From contig CAZTMX010000036.1 of NCBI GenBank assembly GCA_964614855.1, positions 1 to 19,006 of the forward strand: DNA of 19,006 bases. The letters run 5' to 3'. The stretch comes from CAWJHE01 sp964614855 (GTDB lineage: Bacteria > Chloroflexota > Anaerolineae > Anaerolineales > UBA4823). Below the pieces are notes generated by a model. That model made no database searches. It saw only the letters and a list, made by a program, of their open reading frames with translations, and was not told the origin of the DNA. The position numbers and the translations under genes are program-made. This document shows positions 7,876 to 15,130 of this stretch, piece after piece. Numbering within the stretch: position 1 is the first letter of the stretch; each line of letters opens with the position of its first letter.

Positions 7876-8898
7876 ATGGGAAAATATCTGGTTACCGGTG
7901 CAGCTGGTTTTATTGGGGCGCGCCTCAGTCAAATGCTGCTGGAAAATGGTCATACTGTCAGCGGCATCGACAATATGAATGATGCGTATGATATCCGCGT
8001 CAAACAATGGCGGTTGGAGCAACTTACCGGTCAGAAGAACTTTACCTTCCACAAGTTGGACATCAGCGATAAAGCTGCCATGGAAGCTGCAGGGTTCTTG
8101 CCCGTTGATCCCGCACAGGCCGGACAAAATACACCTGTACCTCACCAGGCACCTTTTGACGCGGTGATCAACCTGGCAGCGAGAGCCGGTGTCAGGCAAT
8201 CGGTTGAAAACCCTTGGGTTTATGTCGATACGAATGTCAACGGTACGCTGAATCTGTTGGAATTTTGCCGGCGCAGTGGGGTAAAGAAATTTATCCTTGC
8301 CTCCACATCCAGCATTTACGGCGCCAACGCCCCCCTGCCAACCCCGGAAACCGCTGACAGCGATCACCCTTTACAGGCTTACGCTGCCAGTAAAAAAGGC
8401 GCCGAAGCTTTAAGCCATGTTTATCATTTTCTGTATGGGTTGGATGTCACCATATTCCGCTTTTTCACCGTCTATGGTCCTGCAGGTAGACCGGATATGT
8501 CAATGTTCCGCTTTGTACAGTGGATCAGCGAGGGTCGCCCGGTCAGGGTCAACGGCGACGGCAACCAATCGCGCGGGTTTACCCATGTGGATGATATCGC
8601 GCGCGGGTTAATCCTGGGTCTAAAACCCCTGGGCTTTGAGATCATCAACCTGGGTGGGCACGAAACGATTACCATTAATGAACTGATCCACACCATGGAA
8701 ACCATGCTCGGTAAACCAGCGTTCGTCTCCCATCTTCCTGCCCATCCTGCAGACATGCTGGCCAACTGGGCGGATGTGCAAAAGGCCCGCCGCATATTGG
8801 GGTGGCAGCCTGAAGTAACACTGCAACAGGGCATCCAGCAAATGATCAAGTGGTACCTCGCACAGCAATCGTGGGCTAGCCTGGTCAACACCGATTGA
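7876..8898 (+). CDS. NAD-dependent nucleotide-sugar epimerase, UDP-uronate 4-epimerase-like
   Basis: An extended short-chain dehydrogenase/reductase of 340 aa. It shows TGAAGFIG (7-14), IDNMNDAYD as in UDP-glucuronate 4-epimerases, STSSIYG (143-149) and the catalytic pair Y169/K173 in YAASK. FFTVYGPAGRPDMS is the typical substrate-binding segment of the uronate epimerase branch. The likely reaction is C4 inversion of the UDP-uronic acid made by the preceding dehydrogenase, for example to UDP-GalA or UDP-GalNAcA. Residues about 75-93 (Pro/Gln/Ala-rich) look like an insertion before the FDAVINLAA strand. AGGAG 8 nt before the ATG supports the start. The 66 bp upstream shows no clear promoter, so it is probably read with the dehydrogenase. 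Confidence 0.88.
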   Translation: MGKYLVTGAAGFIGARLSQMLLENGHTVSGIDNMNDAYDIRVKQWRLEQLTGQKNFTFHKLDISDKAAMEAAGFLPVDPAQAGQNTPVPHQAPFDAVINLAARAGVRQSVENPWVYVDTNVNGTLNLLEFCRRSGVKKFILASTSSIYGANAPLPTPETADSDHPLQAYAASKKGAEALSHVYHFLYGLDVTIFRFFTVYGPAGRPDMSMFRFVQWISEGRPVRVNGDGNQSRGFTHVDDIARGLILGLKPLGFEIINLGGHETITINELIHTMETMLGKPAFVSHLPAHPADMLANWADVQKARRILGWQPEVTLQQGIQQMIKWYLAQQSWASLVNTD

Positions 8899-8900
8899 CC

Positions 8901-8905
8901 AGGAG
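8901..8905 (+). promoter_or_regulatory. Shine-Dalgarno pointing to a short leader ORF
   Basis: AGGAG is placed 8 nt before ATG 8914, the start of a 25-codon ORF. It is not at a usable distance from any start in the flippase frame (8948, 8993). Confidence 0.5.
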
Positions 8906-8913
8906 TAAAAAGG

Positions 8914-8991
8914 ATGGCTGCGGCGTCAAAGCCGCAGGCTAAAGCAAATGCCGCCTTTCCCAATCCCCAGGCTGCCAAAGCCTTTCAATAA
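8914..8991 (+). CDS. Possible 25-aa leader peptide before the flippase gene
   Basis: A 25-codon frame (MAAASKPQAK onward, Ala/Lys/Pro rich) with AGGAG 8 nt upstream of its ATG. Its TAA at 8989-8991 lies one base before ATG 8993, which is in the flippase frame, so the two could be translationally coupled. It contains the hairpin at 8918-8937. The peptide resembles nothing I know and may never be a functional product. Confidence 0.3.
   Translation: MAAASKPQAKANAAFPNPQAAKAFQ
8918..8937 (+). repeat. Perfect 7-bp hairpin between epimerase and flippase genes
   Basis: CTGCGGC and GCCGCAG pair perfectly around a 6-nt loop (GTCAAA). There is no T-tract, so it is not a classical terminator. It begins just after the leader ATG and could modulate translation initiation, or be a remnant of a dispersed palindromic repeat. 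Confidence 0.5.
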
Positions 8992-10303
8992 AATGCTGGA
9001 ACACGAAATGTTCCGCCGAGTATTGCGTAATTCCAGTTACCTGTTCAGCGCAAGCGGCATCGCAGCCGCGTTGAGCATGGTTCAGGGGGTTTTCGCTGCC
9101 CGTCTGTTGGGGGTGGAGATGTTTGGCGTGATGGGTGCAATCATCATGCTCGTCAGCGTGATCAACAAGCTGGCTTCATTTCGCATGGGAGAGCTGGTTA
9201 TAAAATATGTCAGCGCATATGAAGAATGTGGTGAGCCGCAAAATGCCAGCGCTGTATTCAAGGGCGCAGCGATGGTGGAGATCGCTACATCAATTGCGGC
9301 TTATGGGCTTGTCTGGCTGCTTGCTGCACCCGGCGCACAAATCTTTCTCAAAGACATCAGCCTGGCAAACCAGATTACCTTTTATGGGTTGATCATATTG
9401 TTCAACTTGGTGACGGAAAGCTCCACCGGGCTGCTGCAAATCTCCAACCGCTACCGCAAGCTGGCAGGCTGGAATATCGCCCAGAGCATCACCACCCTGG
9501 CTTTTATCTTAGGCGCCTTCTTCCTTCACGGCAGCCTGGTCCATATCTTGCTGGCATATATGGCTGGAAAAGCCGTGAGCGCGTTGGGATTGGTGATCCA
9601 CGCATTTTCTGAAGCGAGCAGACGTTGGGGTAAAAATTGGTGGGAATCTTCCATAATGACGCTGCGACCCAGGTTTAAAGAACTGGCGCACTTCGCCATC
9701 AGCACAAACCTGAGCGCCACGATCAGCCTGGCGACCAAAGACAGCGAAATCCTGTGGGTATCCTGGCTGCGTTCACCGGTCGAAGCGGGTTATTACAAGC
9801 TAGCGCTTTCTCTGGCAAACATGCTGCAAATGCCGACCAGCCCGCTGCCGCAGACAACTTATCCCGAGCTTGCTCGCGAAGTCCAGCGCAAAAATTGGCC
9901 GAATGTCCGCTATATCTTGCGCCAGGGGTCCATGGTAGCTGGCGCTTACAGCCTGGTCGCCACCGCCCTGCTGGTAATATTGGGAAAGCCGCTGATCAGC
10001 CTGCTCTACAAACCCGAGTACCTGCCCGCCTACCCCGCATTGATCATCTTACTGGTTGGTTTCATTGCGGCAGATACTTTCTATTGGCGGCGCGTGGCTT
10101 TACTTTCGTTTGGCAGAGCGGATTTCCCTGTCAAGGTGAATGCCATCCTGGCAAGCCTTAAAGTCCTGGGTACGCTTGTATTGACGCCAAGATTTGGTTT
10201 CCTGGCAAGCGCGGCCCTACTGGCAGGTTTCTATTGGGCTATTTCTCTGATATCATTTTTTAAAGTCCGCCAGTTGATCAGAGAAAGCGAGCAGGCAGCA
10301 TGA
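8948..10303 (+). CDS. Wzx-like polysaccharide/oligosaccharide flippase (MOP superfamily)
   Basis: An integral membrane protein of up to 451 aa with about 12-14 hydrophobic segments, as in the Wzx/RfbX branch of the MOP superfamily. Early motifs such as RNSSYLFSASGIAAALSMVQG and FAARLLGVEMFGVMGAI (an aromatic-G-x-x-G turn after the first helices) are typical. The expected role is to flip an undecaprenyl-diphosphate-linked glycan unit to the outer face of the cytoplasmic membrane. Start is uncertain. ATG 8948 has only a weak CAGG upstream. ATG 8993 (MLEHEMFRRV) is one base after the stop of a short leader ORF, and ATG 9008 is also possible. Its stop overlaps the GT4 gene start as ATGA. A specific substrate cannot be read from the sequence. 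Confidence 0.85.
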   Translation: MPPFPIPRLPKPFNKMLEHEMFRRVLRNSSYLFSASGIAAALSMVQGVFAARLLGVEMFGVMGAIIMLVSVINKLASFRMGELVIKYVSAYEECGEPQNASAVFKGAAMVEIATSIAAYGLVWLLAAPGAQIFLKDISLANQITFYGLIILFNLVTESSTGLLQISNRYRKLAGWNIAQSITTLAFILGAFFLHGSLVHILLAYMAGKAVSALGLVIHAFSEASRRWGKNWWESSIMTLRPRFKELAHFAISTNLSATISLATKDSEILWVSWLRSPVEAGYYKLALSLANMLQMPTSPLPQTTYPELAREVQRKNWPNVRYILRQGSMVAGAYSLVATALLVILGKPLISLLYKPEYLPAYPALIILLVGFIAADTFYWRRVALLSFGRADFPVKVNAILASLKVLGTLVLTPRFGFLASAALLAGFYWAISLISFFKVRQLIRESEQAA

Positions 10304-11508
10304 AGATCGCCATGATCGCCCCCAGCGAAATACCGGCGCGCCGGGCAAATACCCTGCAGGTGATGAAAATGGCACAGGCGCTGTGTGAGATTGGCCACCA
10401 GGTCACCCTCATTGCCCCTGCAAACCCTGGTTCCCCAGCCTTGAAAGAAGGAGAACAACCCACCTGGCAAACGTTGGCACACCATTACGGCCTATCCAGA
10501 GAATTCCCTATAGAATGGCTGCCCGCTCGCCCGGCATTTAAACGTTACGATTTCAGCTTCCAGGCTATTCGCCGGGCGCGTGCCTTGCAATCTGACCTGA
10601 TCTACACCCGCCTGCCGCAAACTGCCGCTATTGCCAGCCGCCTGGATATACCCACCATGCTGGAAATCCACGACTATCCACAGGGTCAAATGGGGCCGTG
10701 GCTGTTTCGCTGGTTTCTACATGGACGCGGGGCTATACGCCTGGTCATTATTACCCGCGCCCTGGCTGACGACCTGGAAAAGAACTTTGGCACAAAGCTG
10801 CACCCGCCGTTCACAGTGATTGCTCCGGACGGGGTGGATTTGAGCCGGTATCAGAATTTCCCATCGCCACATGAAGCTCGCAGGACAATATCCACAGCAG
10901 CCGGGACAGAAAAAAGCCCTGCATGGGTCATCGAGCGTCTCTTTCATTTAGAACCGGATCGCTTCACCGCCGGGTATACAGGTCACCTGTACCCGGGGCG
11001 CGGATCAGAAATCCTGGTTGAGTTGGCTACCCGCCTGCCTGAATTTGCATTTATCATTGCCGGCGGGGAGCCTGGTGATGTCATACGCTTACAAAATACC
11101 GTGGAAAGACTGGGGTTAACCAACCTCGCCCTGACTGGGTTTGTACCCAACGCAGAGCTGCCGCTGTACCAGGCTGCCTGCGATGTGCTGTTAATGCCTT
11201 ACCAGGAACAAGTTTCCGCTTCTTCCGGTGGAGATATCGCACGCTACCTCAGCCCAATGAAATTATTCGAATACCTGGCTTGCCAGCGAGCTATCCTGTC
11301 CAGTAATTTGCCCGTTCTGCGCGAGGCGTTGAATGAACAGAACGCCATCTTACTGCCGCCTGGTAATATCGACATGTGGGCCAAAAGCCTACGCATGCTA
11401 CAGCGGGATGGAAACCTTCGCTCCAGGCTGGCAGCACAAGCAAGCCAGGATGCCAGCCAATACACGTGGCAGACACGCGCTTTCCGCATCATGGAAGGGA
11501 TCATGTGA
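10300..11508 (+). CDS. Glycosyltransferase family 4 (GT-B fold)
   Basis: A cytoplasmic GT4-type retaining glycosyltransferase of 402 aa. The N-terminal domain opens MKIAMIAPSEIPARRANTLQ, the usual acceptor-domain strand and loop. The middle has VIAPDGVDLSRY. The donor domain starts GYTGHLYPGRGSEILVE, and near the C-terminus SPMKLFEYLACQRAIL gives the E-x7-E-like nucleotide-sugar site. The segment ASSGGDIARYLSPMK is typical of capsule and O-antigen GT4 enzymes. It overlaps the flippase stop as ATGA and the next membrane protein as GTGA, so all three are probably one translational unit. It should add one sugar to a lipid-linked glycan; the sugar is unknown. Confidence 0.9.
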   Translation: MKIAMIAPSEIPARRANTLQVMKMAQALCEIGHQVTLIAPANPGSPALKEGEQPTWQTLAHHYGLSREFPIEWLPARPAFKRYDFSFQAIRRARALQSDLIYTRLPQTAAIASRLDIPTMLEIHDYPQGQMGPWLFRWFLHGRGAIRLVIITRALADDLEKNFGTKLHPPFTVIAPDGVDLSRYQNFPSPHEARRTISTAAGTEKSPAWVIERLFHLEPDRFTAGYTGHLYPGRGSEILVELATRLPEFAFIIAGGEPGDVIRLQNTVERLGLTNLALTGFVPNAELPLYQAACDVLLMPYQEQVSASSGGDIARYLSPMKLFEYLACQRAILSSNLPVLREALNEQNAILLPPGNIDMWAKSLRMLQRDGNLRSRLAAQASQDASQYTWQTRAFRIMEGIM

Positions 11509-13142
11509 ATAATTCGGAACAAAACCCGGTAAATGAAACCACTGGTGTACACACTCTCTGGCAGATCCCAGCAACAAAAACCTGGGTCACCTGGCTGGCC
11601 GGTATCCTGCTTGTTGCCAGTACAACCTGCCTCGCATCCAACAATTTTGCATCGCTCCAAAGTTGGTTTAACTTTTTATGGGTCACCCTGCTGGCAGCCG
11701 GAATTCTGGCGCTTGGGCTTTATCTCTTACGCAGCGAAAACCTGCCAAAAGGTCTGGCAGCGCTGGTGATCGCTGCAGCCGTCCTGCGGTTGGTATTCGG
11801 GGCAGTGTGGTTGTATGCGCTGCCAGCCTGGGGGCACGGTACTGAAGCAGAGAAGGCTGGTTATGTGATGGCGGACGCCAGCGCCCGAGACCAGGCAGCC
11901 TGGAAACTCGCCCAATCCAGCAAACCGCTTCTCAACGCCTTTAGAGATAACCGGGCTGCCGACCAATACGGCGGGCTGTTATTCATCAGCGCCTTCATTT
12001 ACCGATATTTTGCAGGAAATACCCATTACCCCCTGATGATGGTCCTGGGCAGCGCGGCGGTCTCAGCGCTGAGCGTGGCTTTTACCTGGGCATTTGCCAG
12101 CCGCCTATGGAGCAGCCAAATTGCCTGGCTGGCAGCCTTAATCGTTGCATTTTTCCCCGAAGCCGTGTTGATCGGAAGCTCGCAGATGCGCGAAGCCTTT
12201 ACCATGACCCTGGGCATTGCTTCTTTTTACGGGCTGGTGAGGGCCCGGCAGGAACATTCAAAATATGCTGCCCTTTGGCTGATTTTCCCACTGGTTATCT
12301 ACCTGCCATTTTCACCGCCTTTTGCAGCCATGCTGCTGGGGATGCTGGTTTTGTTTGCCCTGTTTACAACCACATCTTTTTTCAAATACCGTCCCGGGCA
12401 AACCAGGTTGTGGCTGATCATTGCCCTGTTGAGTATCCTGATCCTGGCAGGTTTGTGGTTAGTCTTGAAGCAATTTACACCTGAAGGCATGAGCAACCCT
12501 GTTGAAATGCTCAGTTGGTGGCTGCGCAAATCGGCTGGGCTGCAGGCGTATCTCAGCAAAATCGCTTCCGGCTGGCTGCAAAAAACCTTCAAAGCCATCC
12601 CCGAATGGGCACAGATTCCGTTATTGGGCGGGTATGGGGTGCTGCAGCCGTTTCTCCCGGCAGCCTTGTTGGTTGGAAGCCATGCCCCCATCTGGCCGTG
12701 GATAACTGGTGTGCGCTCCATCGGCTGGACGCTGCTGCTGGTGCTCCTGATTTATGCACCCTTCCTGGCTATCCGGCTGAAAGAAGAAGGGCGGTTTGCC
12801 AGGGCTATCAGCCTGGTCGTCTGGCTTGGAATTCTTATTGCCTCCTTCCGCGGGGGCGGTGACATGTGGGATAACCCCCGCTACCGGACCGCCTGGCTGG
12901 GGTTACAGGCGTCCCTGGCAGCCTGGGCGTGGATCGAACATCGCCGCCTGGGTGACCCGTGGCTGCGCAGGTCGGGGTTGGCATTGTTTGCGCTGCTAGC
13001 CTGGTTCCTACCCTGGTATGCCAGGCGTTATTTTGGGTTTGACTGGCCTATCGTGAATATCTTTTTAACGATCGGTTTGGGTGTTGCCAGCGCAGCGCTG
13101 CTCATCTTTTGGGATTGGTTCAGATGCAGGAGAAGGGTATAA
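11505..13142 (+). CDS. Polytopic membrane protein, GT-C glycosyltransferase or Wzy-like polymerase candidate
   Basis: A 545-aa membrane protein with about 11-13 hydrophobic segments. It begins with GTG 11505, overlapping the GT4 stop as GTGA, with GGAAGGGA four bases upstream. A large hydrophilic loop after the first three helices (about residues 110-155) holds paired acidic residues (MADASARD). This layout is typical of GT-C enzymes, which use polyprenyl-phosphate sugars outside the cell. Other marked sites are SSQMREAF (225-232) between helices and the loop RGGGDMWDNPRYR (449-461) near the end. I recognise no named family. A GT39/RgtA-type transferase or an O-antigen polymerase (Wzy, expected next to Wzx) both fit; sequence alone does not decide. 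Confidence 0.75.
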   Translation: MNNSEQNPVNETTGVHTLWQIPATKTWVTWLAGILLVASTTCLASNNFASLQSWFNFLWVTLLAAGILALGLYLLRSENLPKGLAALVIAAAVLRLVFGAVWLYALPAWGHGTEAEKAGYVMADASARDQAAWKLAQSSKPLLNAFRDNRAADQYGGLLFISAFIYRYFAGNTHYPLMMVLGSAAVSALSVAFTWAFASRLWSSQIAWLAALIVAFFPEAVLIGSSQMREAFTMTLGIASFYGLVRARQEHSKYAALWLIFPLVIYLPFSPPFAAMLLGMLVLFALFTTTSFFKYRPGQTRLWLIIALLSILILAGLWLVLKQFTPEGMSNPVEMLSWWLRKSAGLQAYLSKIASGWLQKTFKAIPEWAQIPLLGGYGVLQPFLPAALLVGSHAPIWPWITGVRSIGWTLLLVLLIYAPFLAIRLKEEGRFARAISLVVWLGILIASFRGGGDMWDNPRYRTAWLGLQASLAAWAWIEHRRLGDPWLRRSGLALFALLAWFLPWYARRYFGFDWPIVNIFLTIGLGVASAALLIFWDWFRCRRRV

Positions 13143-13143
13143 T
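13115..13143 (+). promoter_or_regulatory. Possible promoter for the GT2 gene group
   Basis: A perfect TATAAT (13138-13143) lies across the stop of the preceding gene, with a poor -35 (TTGGTT, 3 of 6) 17 bp upstream. The sequence after the -10 (TCAA) repeats that at the 17385 promoter. Initiation near 13150 would be 34 nt before ATG 13184. Confidence 0.45.
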
Positions 13144-13172
13144 TCAAAAAATGAATTTTAATGAATATCCCC

Positions 13173-13177
13173 AGGAG
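13173..13177 (+). promoter_or_regulatory. Shine-Dalgarno that fixes the GT2 start
   Basis: AGGAG lies 6 nt before ATG 13184. It supports that start over in-frame starts at 13109 and 13151, which lie upstream in the TATAAT region or the previous gene. Confidence 0.7.
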
Positions 13178-13183
13178 CGTGAT

Positions 13184-14155
13184 ATGTACCTGTCGATCGT
13201 GATCCCGGTTTACAACGAAGCCGAGAGCCTTGACCTCTTGTATGACGGCATCCGGCAGGCGCTGGAGCCGCTCAATGAGGTGCGCTGGGAGGCAATCCTT
13301 GTCGATGACGGCAGCACAGACGACAGCTTTCAGAAGTTGGCAGAATTAGCCAAAGCAGATGCTGAACACATACGGGTGGTTGCTCTGCGCCGGAATTTCG
13401 GGCAAACAGCGGCGATTGCAGCAGGTCTTGACCATTCGCAGGGCGACATCATCATCCTGATGGACGCGGATTTGCAAAATGATCCTGCGGATATCCCCCT
13501 GATGCTTGAGAAAATCCGCGAAGGCTATGATGTGGTCAGCGGATGGCGGGTAAATCGCCAGGATACTTTCCTGACCCGCACCCTGCCCTCACGCATCGCA
13601 AACGGACTGATCTCTACAGTCACCGGCGTCCACCTCCACGATTATGGTTGTACGCTGAAAGCATACCGGCGTGAGGTGCTCACCGGTTTCCGCCTTTACG
13701 GAGAAATGCACCGTTTTATCCCGGCGTATGCCAATTCCGTCGGTGCCAGGATCATCGAGCTGCCTGTCAACCACCATCCAAGGAGATTTGGCAAAACAAA
13801 ATACGGGTTAGCGCGCACCATGAAAGTCGTGCTCGATTTATTCACGGTCAAGTTTTTGCTCAGTTATGCCAATAAACCCATTTACCTCTTTGGCGGCACG
13901 GGGATCGTGCTGATCGCGCTCAGCCTGATCACGCTGGCTTTCCTTTTTGTCCGCAGGGTGTGGTTTCAAGTTTCCGTTTTTGATTCTCCATTTTTTCAGA
14001 TGAGCACCATGTTTATCATCCTGGGTTTTCAATCCATTCTGATGGGCTTGATTGCAGAGCTGCTGGTTCGAACCTATCACGAATCACAACAAAAACCCAC
14101 CTACACTGTGCGCAAAGTGCTGCCTGGCAGCCAGTCGCAGGCAAACAACAAATAA
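13184..14155 (+). CDS. Polyprenyl-phosphate glycosyltransferase, GT2 (DPM1/GtrB/ArnC-like)
   Basis: A GT-A-fold family 2 enzyme of 323 aa with two C-terminal membrane helices (about 231-256 and 273-296), the layout of GtrB, ArnC and PglE-like proteins. Motifs are SIVIPVYNEAE (4-14), VDDGS (40-44), the metal-binding DAD (94-96), HDYGCTLKAY (152-161) and RRFGKTKYGLAR (200-211). The reaction is transfer of a sugar from a nucleotide donor to undecaprenyl phosphate on the cytoplasmic face, making a donor for GT-C enzymes outside. AGGAG supports this start. It is followed 24 bp later by a UPF0104 membrane protein and then a GT-C-like protein, likely its partners. The family is firm and the sugar is unknown. 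Confidence 0.9.
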   Translation: MYLSIVIPVYNEAESLDLLYDGIRQALEPLNEVRWEAILVDDGSTDDSFQKLAELAKADAEHIRVVALRRNFGQTAAIAAGLDHSQGDIIILMDADLQNDPADIPLMLEKIREGYDVVSGWRVNRQDTFLTRTLPSRIANGLISTVTGVHLHDYGCTLKAYRREVLTGFRLYGEMHRFIPAYANSVGARIIELPVNHHPRRFGKTKYGLARTMKVVLDLFTVKFLLSYANKPIYLFGGTGIVLIALSLITLAFLFVRRVWFQVSVFDSPFFQMSTMFIILGFQSILMGLIAELLVRTYHESQQKPTYTVRKVLPGSQSQANNK

Positions 14156-14179
14156 TCCCACCTACACGATGGATTTCTG

Positions 14180-15127
14180 ATGAACTCATCCAGTCGACCG
14201 CCTTCCAAAGCCGGCATGCTCTTGCGACTTTCCGGCACCATCCTGACCATTGCCCTGCTTATTTACCTGCTGGGACAACAGGGCTGGCAAGAGATTGGGC
14301 AGGCGTTTTTACAGATCAGCCCCTGGCGGTTTTTTCTGGCTTTGGGTTTTATGATCCTCTCCCGATTGTTTGTTGCGGCGCGTTGGCATGTCCTTTTGCA
14401 GACTGCCAATGTAAATACATCTTACAAGAATAGCCTTCAAATAACCTTAGCCGGTCTGTTTGCCACCAATTTTTTGCCGACCACCATTGGTGGGGATATG
14501 GTTCGCCTGGCGGGCGCGCTGCGGATGAACATCGATGCGGCAGTCGCTGCGGCATCCCTGGTAGTCGACCGGCTTGTTGGTATGACCGGCATGGCGATGG
14601 TTTTACCGTTCGGGCTGCCGAGTTTTTTCCAGGCAAACCAGCAGCAAGGAATGCTGCCCGGGGTTACTTTTTCCCTTTCTGCTATTTCCGCACCTGGCTG
14701 GCTCCAGAATATCTGGCAGAAAGGCATGGGGGTAGTGCTGCGCATCACTGATGCCCTGCGCCTGTGGCTAAAGAACCCGCGCAGCCTGCTGCTGGCGCTC
14801 CTTTTTAGCTGGGCGCATATGTTGTGTTTTTTTAGCGTGCTTTGGCTGCTGTTGGATGGTCTGGGTGAAAACCTGTCATTTTGGCTGACGGGTGGTTTAT
14901 ACAGCCTGGTGTATTTTGTCACCCTGCTGCCATTCTCTATTAATGGCTATGGTTTACAGGAAATTTCCATGACCCTTGTTTTTTCAAGGTTCGGTGGAGC
15001 ATCCATCAGTAGCGGGCTGACCCTGGCGCTTTTGTTCCGCACGCTGACCATGCTTGCCAGTTTACCGGGCTCGCTGTTCGTGCCCGGTTTGCTGCAAAAG
15101 ACATCCCAGCGGGGCAAGGATCAATAA
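14180..15127 (+). CDS. UPF0104 / lysylphosphatidylglycerol synthase transmembrane-region protein (AglD-like)
   Basis: A 315-aa membrane protein with about eight hydrophobic segments, of the LPG_synthase_TM (PF03706) type. The diagnostic region NFLPTTIGGDMVR (97-109) and VVDRLVG (128-134) are present. Relatives include the membrane half of MprF, which flips lysyl-phosphatidylglycerol, and the C-terminal half of archaeal AglD, whose N-terminal half is a GT2 enzyme. No catalytic lysyl-transfer domain is attached here. A GT2 gene just upstream and a GT-C-like gene 3 bp downstream suggest a role in moving polyprenyl-phosphate sugar across the membrane. That role is inferred. The start is ATG 14180, without a strong Shine-Dalgarno sequence. 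Confidence 0.85.
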   Translation: MNSSSRPPSKAGMLLRLSGTILTIALLIYLLGQQGWQEIGQAFLQISPWRFFLALGFMILSRLFVAARWHVLLQTANVNTSYKNSLQITLAGLFATNFLPTTIGGDMVRLAGALRMNIDAAVAAASLVVDRLVGMTGMAMVLPFGLPSFFQANQQQGMLPGVTFSLSAISAPGWLQNIWQKGMGVVLRITDALRLWLKNPRSLLLALLFSWAHMLCFFSVLWLLLDGLGENLSFWLTGGLYSLVYFVTLLPFSINGYGLQEISMTLVFSRFGGASISSGLTLALLFRTLTMLASLPGSLFVPGLLQKTSQRGKDQ

Positions 15128-15130
15128 TAA

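Noticed and set aside
7651..8367. A 238-codon minus-strand frame
   Set aside because: It spans the end of the dehydrogenase and the start of the epimerase in antisense; shadow coding only.
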